In this document: positions 45,116-54,215 of the stretch, piece by piece | Layout: the number at the start of each line of letters is the position of its first letter | Position numbering within the stretch: position 1 is the first letter of the stretch | Assembly: GCA_023898385.1 (NCBI GenBank) | Contig: CP060220.1 | Coordinates: 2,790,001 to 2,854,000 of the forward strand | Source of the DNA: Pseudobdellovibrionaceae bacterium | Lineage (GTDB): Bacteria; Bdellovibrionota; Bdellovibrionia; Bdellovibrionales; UBA1609 | DNA length: 64,000 bases | Direction of reading: 5' to 3' | The notes under the pieces: generated by a model | What the model was told of the DNA's origin: nothing | The model's input: only the letters and a program-made list of their open reading frames with translations | The model's database searches: none | Program-made: the position numbers and the translations under genes

Positions 45116-46198
45116 ATGAGAGCACCTAAAATAGACCTGATACCGATAAAGATTAACAACATCATTGCGGAACTCGATGAGTTCAAAGGCCGGTGGGCCG
45201 CCACTCAGGCCCTAGCACCCGACAGGCTGGCGGCCCTCCGTCAGGTGGCAACTATTGAATCCGTAGGATCCAGCACCCGTATCGAAGGTGTGAAGCTGAC
45301 CAACTCTGAAGTCGAAGCCCTACTTCGTGGCGTGAAAACATACTCATTCAAATCTCGCGATGAACAAGAAGTGGCCGGTTACGCGGAACTGATGGAGATG
45401 ATCTTCTCGTCTTTCAAAGATATTCCGTTTACCGAAAATCACATCAAGCAACTACATGGCGTGCTCCTCAAATACAGCACTAAGGATGACCGTCATCGCG
45501 GTGATTACAAAAAATTTGCCAATAGCGTGGAGGCCTTCGGTCCTGATGGTAAAAGTAAAGGCGTGATATTCCATACGGCATCGCCGTTTGATACTCAGGC
45601 CTTGATGACTGAACTTATCGAGTGGACCAATACACAAATCAAACGCAAGGAATTGCACCCACTCCTTGTGATCGCCGTATTCGTGGTCGTATTTCTGCAC
45701 ATCCATCCATTCCAAGACGGCAATGGTCGCCTGTCGCGTGCACTCACAACTCTGCTGCTCATGCAGCTGGGATATAGCTACGTGCCCTACAGCTCATTTG
45801 AACGTGTCATCGAAGAGAACAAAGACGCTTACTACCTGGCTTTGCGCCGTGGGCGGGCGGAGCTCGAAGAGATCAACGTCAAAACCAAAAGTAAAACCAA
45901 AGTTAAATCCGGTGGCATTAACGACTGGCTGGAGTTCTTTCTCAAATCTATGCAGAAACAAAAGGTCGCACTTGAAGTGAAGATGAAAGACGAATTGGCG
46001 GCGACCAAGATGCCACGCCTTTCACTCCAGATCATCGAACTTATCAAAAGCCGTGGGCCGACATCCATTGGTGAGGCCGTGGCCGCCACTGGTGCCAACC
46101 GCAACACCGTCAAACTTCATTTCAAAAATTTGGTGAAGGACGGGCATCTTGAGAAAGAAGGCGTGGGGCGTGGCATGAGATACCGGATGCGGTCTTGA
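45116..46198 (+). CDS. Fic-family AMP-transferase-like protein with winged-helix tail
   Basis: The 360-residue protein has the Fic motif HPFQDGNGRLSR near residue 199, complete with His, acidic residue and both Arg. An N-terminal inhibitory helix SSTRIEG near residue 53 fits the (S/T)xxxE(G/N) motif of self-inhibited class II Fic proteins. The C-terminal 60 residues form a winged helix (SIGEAVAATGANRNTVKLHF). Such proteins modify targets with AMP from ATP and can also bind their own promoter. It is the only gene in the inverted-repeat unit. Codon use is richer in GC than the neighbours, which suggests transfer. Confidence 0.9.
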   Translation: MRAPKIDLIPIKINNIIAELDEFKGRWAATQALAPDRLAALRQVATIESVGSSTRIEGVKLTNSEVEALLRGVKTYSFKSRDEQEVAGYAELMEMIFSSFKDIPFTENHIKQLHGVLLKYSTKDDRHRGDYKKFANSVEAFGPDGKSKGVIFHTASPFDTQALMTELIEWTNTQIKRKELHPLLVIAVFVVVFLHIHPFQDGNGRLSRALTTLLLMQLGYSYVPYSSFERVIEENKDAYYLALRRGRAELEEINVKTKSKTKVKSGGINDWLEFFLKSMQKQKVALEVKMKDELAATKMPRLSLQIIELIKSRGPTSIGEAVAATGANRNTVKLHFKNLVKDGHLEKEGVGRGMRYRMRS

Positions 46199-46280
46199 GT
46201 AGAGATTTACCTGTTCTTGTTAAGAAACAACAAAGACGGAATTGTATTTAGTTACAGGCCATAAGTATCTACCTCATACT

Positions 46281-46417
46281 ATTGAAATTTACTCGCTGAA
46301 ATTGCCAAACCCTAGGTGGCCATGAGCTACTTCGGCCCGACTTATCTGATGCGGGACTTAACACTTTTGCTCTTAGTTTATCATAGCAGATCTCAACTGG
46401 CGGGAGCGTTCAGCTAG
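46281..46417 (-). repeat. Right arm of the Fic-unit inverted repeat
   Basis: It is the reverse complement of the left arm at 44696-44832. It ends with CAGCTAG at its outer edge. The 280 bases from here to 46699 hold no gene or repeat that I can identify, apart from GCGAGTAAATTTCC at 46684, which echoes the inner edge of this repeat. Confidence 0.85.
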
Positions 46418-46699
46418 GGACTTCTGGCCTTCGCTTTAGACCCTAGTGCTCGTTAATATACGTCTCATGTCCTTGAAATCTACGGCTAGCCCCGAGGCTC
46501 GCCGACTCTCGTGCTGGAGACGGCACTTTCTCCTTTCTTAATTCAGCACCGCTTTATTTCACTGTCTCCCGTAGGCATCATAGCATGTTGTGTGCTATAA
46601 GATTGACTGCCAAAACTAGGGTTGAATAGAAAAAAGGCCAGAATTAGAGCTTCAAAGGATCTCTTTGTTTGAACGCACGTCGAGCGAGTAAATTTCCAT

Positions 46700-46959
46700 A
46701 TCCAAAGGCGGCGATAAGCTTTACCCAGTGGCGTTGGGACCTTCTGGGACGTTCCCATCCACTCGTACCGTCCAGGCGGCTAGCCTCCTCGGTTCGCATC
46801 ACTCTTGTTGCATCCGTGATTTGAGTGGGAAATTTCTTGGTATGAGGAATCGAACCGGCAGGCTTCGCTCCCTCGCCCCCTTGGGGCTCGGTCGCTCGTC
46901 TTGCTTCCATGGTTCGTTCTTGATGGTGTCTGTAAGATGTATGTGTCATCTTGGTCATA
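46700..46959 (-). repeat. Direct repeat copy 1: truncated 5' end of a group II intron
   Basis: This 260-base segment repeats 48895-49155 in the same orientation with about four differences. Because copy 2 is the 5' part of intron copy 3, this one is a 3'-truncated piece of the same intron. On the minus strand it lies six bases after the full intron ends. It ends in unrelated DNA. Confidence 0.75.
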
Positions 46960-47036
46960 TACCGAGTAGCCAGGGCGCGAAGCCCCAGCCCTCACCGAAC
47001 CGGACGTGCACGTTGAATGCATCCGGCTCTTTCAAC

Positions 47037-48392
47037 TTAAAACAAGTGTATTTGGACTTGTTTCTGGCGAACTAAATCTGGAATGACTCTAACAGGGCGA
47101 AATCCGATCTTCAAACTTCGCAATAGTGGCCATAGCCTGCGCCAAGCCACTGGACGTCGTTGCTGGCGGTACTTGCGTCTGAGGTATCGCACCAAAGCTT
47201 TGTGAACAGACCTGACCTCGCGGTAAAATACCCGATTGGCATTGCTGTACCTAAAGTAGTTGGCCCAGCCCAGCCATATCTCCTTTGCTAGCTTGCGAGC
47301 CTGCTCCAGAGTGTGGTGGGGCAAAAGCTTTTCCCTCAAGGCCTGATGCAGTTGCTTACGGGCTTTCTCCGAGGGCTGTCTGGCCACCCAAAAACGCTTG
47401 GGGTTGTCACGGAATGCTCTTAAGTGGAACTTAAACCCAAGGAAGGTAAATTTGGCGTCATGGTTTCGGCTGCGGTTTTTCATGTTCACCCTGGTGGTCT
47501 TTGATCCCTTAAGGGTGAGCTTTACTTCCCGCATCCAGTAGTTGAGCCACTTACTAGCAAGGTCCAGATCCCTCTTTGTTCTGGCCGCGATGACGAAGTC
47601 ATCAGCGAAGCGAAAAAGATGTATATCCAGTCCTTGCGCTTTCACATCCTCGACTTTCTTATCCAATCCATAGTGGAGGTAAATATTGGCCAGCAGGGGC
47701 GACAGGGGGCCACCTTGTGGTGTCCCTTCTGGTGTCGGCTGCCAGGGTTTATTGACCTCTTTAAATCCTGTTTTGAGGATTTGGTGGATAAGATGGAGGA
47801 TTCTTGGATCGACGATTTGCTCTTTGAGCATGCCAATGAGCTTTTTGTGTGAGACGCGGTCAAAGAAAGACTCAATGTCCGCATCTAGCACGTGGCGATA
47901 CTTGAAGACCGTGTTTGCCACATCTGCGGCGCAGTCTACGGCTCGTCTATTCGGTCGGAACCCATAGGAGCAAGGCAGGAACTCTTGCTCATAGATAGGC
48001 TCTAGTAAAATGAGAAGAGCTGTCTGCACCACCCGGTCTTCGATGTTAGGTATTCCCAAGGGACGCTCTCTGCCATCCGCTTTAGGGATGTAGACTCTGC
48101 GGACCGGACCTGGTTGATAGGTCTTCATTTTAAGCTGTTTGGAAAGCTTCGTGGCGTAGGACCATTCCTTACCTTTAAGTTCTTCCACACCCAGACCATC
48201 GAGACCGGCAGAGCCGGAGTTATCGATCACCCTTTGTATGGCGTCACATAGTAAGAACGGGTCACACAACCACCTGAAAAGATCCCAGTGTTTGCGCCCT
48301 TGTTTTGTTTGAGTTGCCAGTCGGTGTTGCACTCGAATGGTTTGCGGGTGAAGGGACTTGCGCTTCTTCGCCCGGGCGGTATTTGTGTTCAT
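47037..48392 (-). CDS. ltrA: Group II intron reverse transcriptase/maturase, second type
   Basis: The 451-residue protein starts at an ATG nine bases after AAGGAGG. Motifs are GSAGLDGLG, RPLGIPNIEDRVVQ, DIESFFDRV, GTPQGGPLSPLLANIYL and FRFADDF, with Phe in place of the Tyr of YADD. The maturase part has GWANYFRYSN. It ends without an HNH endonuclease domain. It resembles the protein at 23.9 kb over the whole length but is clearly diverged. Active-site Asp residues are intact, so it may be functional. Confidence 0.92.
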   Translation of the reverse strand: MNTNTARAKKRKSLHPQTIRVQHRLATQTKQGRKHWDLFRWLCDPFLLCDAIQRVIDNSGSAGLDGLGVEELKGKEWSYATKLSKQLKMKTYQPGPVRRVYIPKADGRERPLGIPNIEDRVVQTALLILLEPIYEQEFLPCSYGFRPNRRAVDCAADVANTVFKYRHVLDADIESFFDRVSHKKLIGMLKEQIVDPRILHLIHQILKTGFKEVNKPWQPTPEGTPQGGPLSPLLANIYLHYGLDKKVEDVKAQGLDIHLFRFADDFVIAARTKRDLDLASKWLNYWMREVKLTLKGSKTTRVNMKNRSRNHDAKFTFLGFKFHLRAFRDNPKRFWVARQPSEKARKQLHQALREKLLPHHTLEQARKLAKEIWLGWANYFRYSNANRVFYREVRSVHKALVRYLRRKYRQQRRPVAWRRLWPLLRSLKIGFRPVRVIPDLVRQKQVQIHLF

Positions 48393-48894
48393 TTTCACTT
48401 TCCTCCTTACCTACGAGTGGAACAACGAACTTGCGTTGAACCTGACAACCCCTTCCCCTTATCCTCCTTGAAGTGTAGTGGGCTTTCCCCAGCTTCTGAG
48501 TACTATGGGTGTCTCTGACTCCTGCCCTGGCCTCTGTTGCCTTATGTGTTCGGCTTTTGAGTGGGGTGGCTTACCAACCCAGCCACCTCCTGCCAGTCAG
48601 GTCTCACCAGTTAACATCATCCTCATACATCCGATCCTACCTGCCCGCACTCTGTGCAAGGAGCCGTCCTTTAAGATGTGATCGCTTTAAGTTCCACGAA
48701 GTTAGTGGGGCCTGACGATCACCCAACCAGACACCCTAAAAGATGTAGCCTTCCACGCCACCATACGCTTGGGCACAGACTCAACTTCCTATTAACTCAC
48801 ATTAAGAGTGTTCGTGTTCCTCGGGCCGATAGGTTTGGCTTTCTCAGAGTACCTCCTGATACTTTTCCATCGCAATTTCACCCCCGATGTCACC

Positions 48895-49155
48895 ATCCAA
48901 AGGCGGCGATAAGCTTTACCCAGTGGCGTTGGGGCCTTCTGGGACGTTCCCATCCTACTCGTACCGTCCAGGAGGCTAGCCTCCTCGGTTCGCATCACTC
49001 TTGTTGCATCCGTGATTTGAGTGGGAAATTTCTTGGTATGAGGAATCGAACCGGCAGGCTTCGCTCCCTCGCCCCCTTGGGGCTCGGTCGCTCGTCTTGC
49101 TTCCATGGTTCGTTCTTGATGGTGTCTGTAAGATGTATGTGTCATCTTGGTCATA
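48895..49155 (-). repeat. Direct repeat copy 2: 5' end of intron copy 3
   Basis: This 261-base segment is repeated at 46700-46959. It lies directly after the 3' end (CCA) of the displaced tRNA-Ser half and forms the first part of the intron RNA. Short ORFs in it are an effect of its GC-rich structured sequence. Confidence 0.75.
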
Positions 49156-49156
49156 A

Positions 49157-49218
49157 TGGCGGAGAGGGAGAGATTCGAACTCTCGATACCGGTTAAGGTA
49201 TACACGCGTTCCAGGCGT
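49157..49218 (-). pseudogene. Displaced 3' half of tRNA-Ser(GGA)
   Basis: It reads from the anticodon loop (CTGGAAC) through a long variable arm and T-arm to CCA and matches the complete tRNA at 59922. The 5' half is missing. Compared with the complete gene, two paired positions in the variable arm differ in a compensating way (TACC with GGTA against GGCC with GGTC). It marks the left junction of a genomic island. Confidence 0.8.
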
Positions 49219-49463
49219 CAACCCTGTTTGTCCAAAAAGAGCGTAAACACTTATTTTAATTAATTTATATGTAAGATCAGCTCATTCTGAAGCCTTGGTT
49301 ATTTTTGATTGTTTTTAGTTGGTTTTGGGGGGTGGGTTCCCAAAAAGTTTCCCGAAACGCAGTTGTGTGAGCTTCCCCAAATTTAGTGGACACATCGGAA
49401 GGCAGGATGGTTCCTCTCGGCACCGGTTGTTAGTTAGATGTGTTGTAACTTTGCATTTCTGGG

Positions 49464-50323
49464 CTATTTAACGCCTAGGTAGACATTGCTGAGTGACTCA
49501 ATCACAGGGGGTATGGTGTATGTTTGGTAAGGGATATAGTAGGTGGCCGTATTGCCGCCGTCAGCTTCAATTTGGCAGGCACCAGTTTCATCGCGATAAG
49601 AAGCGTTGGTCACCCCATCTCTAGTAAAAGAACTTTCATCGCCCATCCATTTATACCAGACTCGTGCACCAGTATCGTCATTGTGAAACGTTAGCGAGTT
49701 TCTAGGTGGTCTTTCATATCTGCCACAGCTTCCTGAGCATACTGTGTTGTTGTAAAGGCATATATATGAAAGCCCGCTCGGTATCCTATGGATATAGAAC
49801 TTGGAGGAGAGGTCTGTGGAAAGGTACTTGAAATGATCTGTTGTTAATCCTTGGTTGGGTGTAATAACTAAAAAAGCACCATCGTCCATAAATACTGTGA
49901 AATCACCTGATTCCTTTAATACCTTGCCAACATAGGTGCCATCGCCGTTGTATAGCGCAGGACTGGGTGCTGCATTCTCGCCATCCATACCATCGGCACC
50001 AGCCGGCCCTGCGGCCCTGGAGGCCCCTGGGCGCCGTCTGAACCCTTTTGCGCAACAAGCGACCAATTGGACCCTGGGGGAGTATCATTGGTATTTGAGG
50101 CCGTCGCCATGTACGTAGAGCCATTATAGCTGACCAAATCATTCGTGCTGTTTGCGGTGCCACTATCCCAAGCGTCCTGCCAGCTACCTACACCAGGGGT
50201 GCCTTGGGCCCCTTGCGGCCTAGGCTCGCCTGGTGATCCAGCAGAGCCTTTTTTGCCTTCCAGGCATCCTAAGGCAAATGAAACAAATAGCAAAAGCGAA
50301 CAAATACCAATGATTCTAGTCAA
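49464..50323 (-). pseudogene. Collagen-like-repeat lipoprotein with a frameshift
   Basis: The frame starts with a lipoprotein signal (LLLFVSFALGC, Cys about 20) and GKKGSAGSPGEPRPQG repeats, then a carbohydrate-binding-like region (WQDAWDSGTANSTNDLVSYN). Near 50005 the Gly-X-Y run QGPPGPQG leaves the frame. One base too few separates it from AGPAGADGMDGENAAP, which continues in another frame for about 180 residues to YLGVK. Together it would be about 285 residues. This may be a real mutation, phase variation or a sequencing error in a GC-rich repeat. Such proteins are usually surface-exposed. Confidence 0.7.
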
Positions 50324-50713
50324 AACTATCCCCCGAATGATTTTTGTGCCTCGATTGATTAAATGGTAACAAAAAATTGGTATCGATTGTGAGTCTAGTA
50401 AAAAAATACCGCTTGGGGGCGGGTGAAGTGGCCGTGCATTGTATTTCGCTGGCTATTTCTGTCTGTAGTGTAATATTTTGATACGCAGAAGATTGCTGGT
50501 AGGGGTCAAAGTGCCCATTAATTTAGCACTGTCTGTTGCAGTGATTTTTTTCGGTAACTTCAGTCCAAAGGCGACCTGCTTAATGGATGGGCATTTTGGT
50601 CTAGGTGCCTCAATTCGATACGACTGGGCGGATAATTCGACATAGCACACATGTGTGGAATAGGATTTAGGGTAATACTTTAGGCCGAGATGTTTTACAG
50701 GGGGCTATTGGCA

Positions 50714-50971
50714 ATGTCGCGTGATTTTGGTTCTTTAATTAGTGAGCTGCGAAATGAATACGGTGGCAAGCTTATCTTCGAAGAAAATGGGAGAATGGAC
50801 GATGTTGTGGTACGTGGCCGAGGGCGTGCCCGTGGGTTAATCATGAAAGGGCATATTGTCGAAACAGACTACGTTGATGGTCGAGTTAGCGTTGAAGATA
50901 TTCGGAGCAGGATTGATACTTTCCTTACGGAAGTCGAGGCATATCTTGGGCAACAGAGTCAAACTGAGTAA
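50714..50971 (+). CDS. Hypothetical 85-residue protein
   Basis: The small soluble protein begins SRDFGSLISELRNEYGGKLIFE and has a basic middle (VVRGRGRARGLIMKG) and an acidic helical C-terminus. No family is recognised and no signal peptide is seen. An upstream start eight codons earlier is possible. It is the first plus-strand gene of the island. The 390 bases before it (50324-50713) show no convincing gene. Confidence 0.45.
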   Translation: MSRDFGSLISELRNEYGGKLIFEENGRMDDVVVRGRGRARGLIMKGHIVETDYVDGRVSVEDIRSRIDTFLTEVEAYLGQQSQTE

Positions 50972-51027
50972 GTCGTGGGCGAACATTTTACTAGGGATTT
51001 GAATTAATTTTTTTAGGGAGAAGCTTG

Positions 51028-52332
51028 GTGCAACAATACCTCAAACAAACTATTTTTCTTTTGGCCTTGGTTGGATTCTTCACGGGTTGCCCGGGAGTCG
51101 ACAAGCCTGAAAACGACGACCTAGTGTTGCCGTCGGTCACCATAAGCGCCCCAAATCCCTCAACAGGGGATATTAGTACGACATTTCAATTTTCTGTCGT
51201 CTATACGAACGCTGCAAGTGTCAGTCTTTTGGAAGCCAAAGTCGATACCGATGTCGCTGGTGACGTTGTTTGTGCGCCACCAATTGTGGTTTCACCGGAC
51301 ACGGCAAATCCGACAATTGAGCTTACTGGTTGCACGGGGAATGGCACTGTAAGTGTTACGATACTTGCTGGCACTAGCTATAGTGCGGCCGGCACTGCAG
51401 ACGCTGGCTCAATCCCGAGCCCAACGGCCACAGTTATCAATTCAGTCTTACCGTCATGCCCAGACGGCTATGTCCCGGTTCCAAATGACGGGATCAATAC
51501 TACGGAAGATTTTTGCGTTATGAAATTCGAAGCTAAAGCTGAAATTGACGCTGCTCCAGGTACATACAACGACAATGGTTGTGATGGTACGGGTAGCGAC
51601 TGTACTGGGAGTCCAAACAATTGGGGAGTTGCAACCCATACACCAAGATCAGTAGAAGACGCTAAGCCGTGGAGAAAAATCGACCGAGTTAACGCAAATG
51701 CCGAATGCAGAAGCCTAAATTCTGAATCGAGTTCAGCCAACATCGACAGTGATACGAACGGTGATGGTACCTTTAATTTAATCGCCAATGCGGAATGGCA
51801 AACCATTGCGCAAAATATAGAAATGCAAAGCACAAATTGGTCGGGTGGCGCGGTAGGAAGTGGCTGCATTTTTCAAGGTAACAATGGGGGTGCAGGTTGT
51901 GGTTATGATGGGGCCGACCCAGAAGGTGGGCCAGTTGCTAGTCGCGATTCAAGAGGCAAACATGTGATTTCCACTGGAGAATTCATTTGGGATTTGGCTG
52001 CAAATGTTGTTGAGTGGGTAGCAGAGGATTCGAGTTTCGCATACGGGCCTGACAGCTACGTATCAACCTGGACGCCAATGTTTGGCATTAGTGGTCCTCT
52101 AGGTTATCCCAAGCCGGCATTTGGACCACTGGGTGACTATACATCTGCAAATGCAGGTAACAGCTATGCAGGTTTAGGTTTTGGCTATATCAACCATACT
52201 GCTGGAGCGATTTGGCGCGGTGGCTATTGGGTCTACGGCGTCAGCTCAGGCATCTTCGCCGTCAATTTCACCAATAGCCCCACGCTAACCAATAGCCCAG
52301 TCGGGTTTCGCTGTTCGTTCACACCCCCGTGA
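51028..52332 (+). CDS. Lipoprotein with a formylglycine-generating-enzyme-like domain
   Basis: The ~434-residue protein has a lipoprotein signal ending FFTGC. An Ig-like, Thr/Ser-rich region (to about residue 135) is followed by an FGE/SUMF-like domain: CPDGYVPVP, FCVMKFEAK, GEFIWDLAANVVEWV and the C-terminal VGFRCSF. The family fold is known from sulfatase-activating enzymes, but lipoproteins of this type in predatory and related bacteria are more likely binding or adhesion proteins. Catalytic Cys residues are not obvious. GTG at 51028 or TTG one codon earlier may start it; GGGAGAAG lies upstream. Confidence 0.75.
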   Translation: MQQYLKQTIFLLALVGFFTGCPGVDKPENDDLVLPSVTISAPNPSTGDISTTFQFSVVYTNAASVSLLEAKVDTDVAGDVVCAPPIVVSPDTANPTIELTGCTGNGTVSVTILAGTSYSAAGTADAGSIPSPTATVINSVLPSCPDGYVPVPNDGINTTEDFCVMKFEAKAEIDAAPGTYNDNGCDGTGSDCTGSPNNWGVATHTPRSVEDAKPWRKIDRVNANAECRSLNSESSSANIDSDTNGDGTFNLIANAEWQTIAQNIEMQSTNWSGGAVGSGCIFQGNNGGAGCGYDGADPEGGPVASRDSRGKHVISTGEFIWDLAANVVEWVAEDSSFAYGPDSYVSTWTPMFGISGPLGYPKPAFGPLGDYTSANAGNSYAGLGFGYINHTAGAIWRGGYWVYGVSSGIFAVNFTNSPTLTNSPVGFRCSFTPP

Positions 52333-52396
52333 TTATGCATGAGCTTTCTAGACGCAAAATAGAACTATCATTTGAACAAAACATGCGGGAGATTGA

Positions 52397-53317
52397 GTGG
52401 CGATGAAAAAATTAGCGCGTTATACATTTTTAGTATTTTTGGCGGCAACCTCGCTTGCGAGCAATAGCGAAGAAAATGAATACGATGTTATATTGCGTGA
52501 CATGAATCGAATTAAGGTCATCGATGCTTATGGCGGCAAAGTCGTTAAGATTGAGGGCGAGATCAAGAAAGGTGATTATCAACGTTTCCTTGCTGTGGTG
52601 AAGAAGGCAGGGAGCTCAGTTAGGGAGATCTATCTCTACTCCCCAGGTGGCGATGCTCAGGAGGCAATGAAAATTGGCCGTTTAATGCGCAAGCTGCGCT
52701 ATAGCGTTAACGCGCCTGCATTTGATGTTGAGGGTAAGAGGGTTTGTACGCCCCCACCGGATAACCCCGAAAACTGTAGATGTGATAGTTCCTGTTTTCT
52801 GATCTATGTCGGAGGGGCTCATAGAAATGCTAAGTTGTTAGGCATTCACCGAATATATATTGATCACAAATTTCAAAAAGGGTTGAGCGGTACTGACTCA
52901 TCAAAATTCTCCAAGGCAATAAAGGCGGATGTATCTTCGTACTTAAAGGAAATGAGCGTGCCTACAACGTACACGGACAAGCTGTTCTCGGTCCCCTCCA
53001 CTAAGATCGAATATATATCGCAAGCAGATCTTGCTCGTTATTTCATCGGCGACATACCTGAGTTTCAAGAATGGATCATAGCTCAATGCGAAAAAGAGAT
53101 AAAATACAACGATGAGATGATGCATATTTGGAAGCGGGTCAAGGCTGGTGTCTCCTCAAAAGAAGAGCAAAAGAAGTTGCAGCAAGAAAAGCAGTTCTAT
53201 CTCAAGCTAACAGACTGTGAGATGCATGCTCGCACGAAGCTGACCAATGAAGTTTGGGTTCGTGAGTTGCGCAAAGCAATCAAGGAGGAATTTCCTAATA
53301 CGAAGTTTAAGTTCTAA
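52397..53317 (+). CDS. Exported ClpP-like serine-protease-fold protein
   Basis: The 306-residue product has a signal peptide (to about residue 22). The ClpP/crotonase-like core contains IYLYSPGGDAQEAMKIGRLM, and the nucleophile-like Ser in CDSSCFLIYVGGAHR is followed by GIHRIY. This matches predicted periplasmic ClpP-like proteins. Ser and His of a catalytic dyad are present, but the Asp is uncertain. A Cys-rich insert (CTPPPDNPENCRCDSSC) is unusual. The C-terminal 100 residues are helical and charged. The substrate is unknown. Confidence 0.65.
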   Translation: MAMKKLARYTFLVFLAATSLASNSEENEYDVILRDMNRIKVIDAYGGKVVKIEGEIKKGDYQRFLAVVKKAGSSVREIYLYSPGGDAQEAMKIGRLMRKLRYSVNAPAFDVEGKRVCTPPPDNPENCRCDSSCFLIYVGGAHRNAKLLGIHRIYIDHKFQKGLSGTDSSKFSKAIKADVSSYLKEMSVPTTYTDKLFSVPSTKIEYISQADLARYFIGDIPEFQEWIIAQCEKEIKYNDEMMHIWKRVKAGVSSKEEQKKLQQEKQFYLKLTDCEMHARTKLTNEVWVRELRKAIKEEFPNTKFKF

Positions 53318-53344
53318 CATGTCAAGGCCGGCATGTTGCCACTA

Positions 53345-54118
53345 TTATTCGGACACGGCTGCCTTGTCCGGGCCTTGGTGAAGTTCATTGGCGTTGATGA
53401 TATATAGCTCAGGTTTTTTGAAGCTTTCTGGGTCTTTGCATCCACAGTTTATTTTGTTGCAAGCTAGTGGTTGAATCTTCGATAAAAGTTTAGTCCCATT
53501 TGATGTCTCCAACAAAGCGCGCTTGGCTTTTGAGAAAAACGCTGGGTCATGGGGTAACGTCTCAATTTCAATCGTTTGGCAGAGATTCAGAGGTATTCCA
53601 TCTATTCCTGAGATTACAACATCTGGCCACCTGCCTTTTTTTTCCCGAAAAAAGTTCTCGCCGCGCCTTGGGGCATCAAATTGCGCCGCTAAATCCTGCA
53701 GTGAAGTAACCCACTTTTGTTCACCAGCATAAGCAGGCTTTTCCCAATCTGAAGGCGGTATTTTTGTGATACTAATCTTCGCACCTTGTACACGGCCAAA
53801 AAAATTCAACAAAATGTCTATTGAAAAACTAAAGGAAACTGGGCCATATGTATTGGGGCGGCAAAATCGTCTGTGTTGATTTGAGAGGTTTAAAAACAGA
53901 TCGTGCCAAATGCCAGATCTTTTATCTAGAGAATCTGTGTACTGATCTGTTTGAAACATTCCTTCGCTCTCGACTGCACCGCGACTTAAAAGACGGAAAG
54001 CCTCACAAAAAGTCTTTGCTGTGATAACTGAGTTCGCATGAATCAAATGTTTTTTACCCAAAGAACGCAATAGGTCGAGTACGTCACAAGGGTCAAATGA
54101 TATTCTGCCTTCGCTCAT
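53345..54118 (-). CDS. Hypothetical protein, possible PD-(D/E)xK-like element
   Basis: In this 257-residue soluble protein, RWPDVVISGIDG followed by QTIEIET resembles the strand-loop-strand of PD-(D/E)xK nucleases, but this short pattern is weak evidence. A Cys cluster (LACNKINCGCKDP) near the C-terminus might bind metal. No family is recognised. It is convergent with the ClpP-like gene and followed by a small HTH gene on the same strand. In a genomic island a defence role is conceivable but not shown. Confidence 0.4.
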   Translation of the reverse strand: MSEGRISFDPCDVLDLLRSLGKKHLIHANSVITAKTFCEAFRLLSRGAVESEGMFQTDQYTDSLDKRSGIWHDLFLNLSNQHRRFCRPNTYGPVSFSFSIDILLNFFGRVQGAKISITKIPPSDWEKPAYAGEQKWVTSLQDLAAQFDAPRRGENFFREKKGRWPDVVISGIDGIPLNLCQTIEIETLPHDPAFFSKAKRALLETSNGTKLLSKIQPLACNKINCGCKDPESFKKPELYIINANELHQGPDKAAVSE

Positions 54119-54215
54119 GCTTATGTGTCGGCTACTTTTAAAGACAACATTAATGTTACCTGTGAATTACGACTTGGCCGTGGCATATAGTGTAGTCAGG
54201 TTAGGCCAACCAGGG

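Larger units (their letters stand above)
44696..46417. mobile_element. Fic-carrying unit bounded by long inverted repeats, no transposase
   Basis: About 137 bases at 44696-44832 are repeated in inverted orientation at 46281-46417. The outer 97 bases differ at only three positions and the inner 40 at about ten. Between the arms lie one Fic gene, its promoter with an 18-bp dyad, and about 200 bases of other non-coding DNA. No transposase or recombinase gene is present, so the unit is either mobilised in trans (MITE-like with cargo) or is an invertible segment. ACTT occurs just outside both ends (left 44692-44695, right two bases past the arm), a possible but weak target duplication. Confidence 0.7.
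46966..49155 (-). mobile_element. Group II intron, full-length copy 3
   Basis: On the minus strand a long structured 5' region is followed by the RT gene, a domain V hairpin at about 46990-47022 (GAGCCGGATGCATTCAACGT, then its arm CGTCCGGTTC) and domain VI ending GGCTAC. The 5' region shares intron-1 blocks such as CAGAGACACCCATAGTACTC and GGAAGGGGTTGTCAGGT. The 5' edge is set where AAGATGAC-type sequence follows the tRNA CCATT, by analogy with copy 1. It is a relative of copies 1 and 2, not the same element. Confidence 0.8.

Noticed and set aside
44692..46423. ACTT as a definite target-site duplication of the Fic unit
   Set aside because: The right copy is two bases away from the arm and four bases are easily matched by chance, so it is mentioned only as a possibility.
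48678..49205. Open frames of 137-172 codons on both strands over the intron 5' region
   Set aside because: They overlap each other, repeat in the second copy of the repeat and lie in structured intron RNA. The composition is not protein-like.
50453..50650. 65-codon minus-strand frame between the collagen-like gene and the next island gene
   Set aside because: No clear ribosome site, no recognisable family and odd composition. It could be real but I cannot support it.
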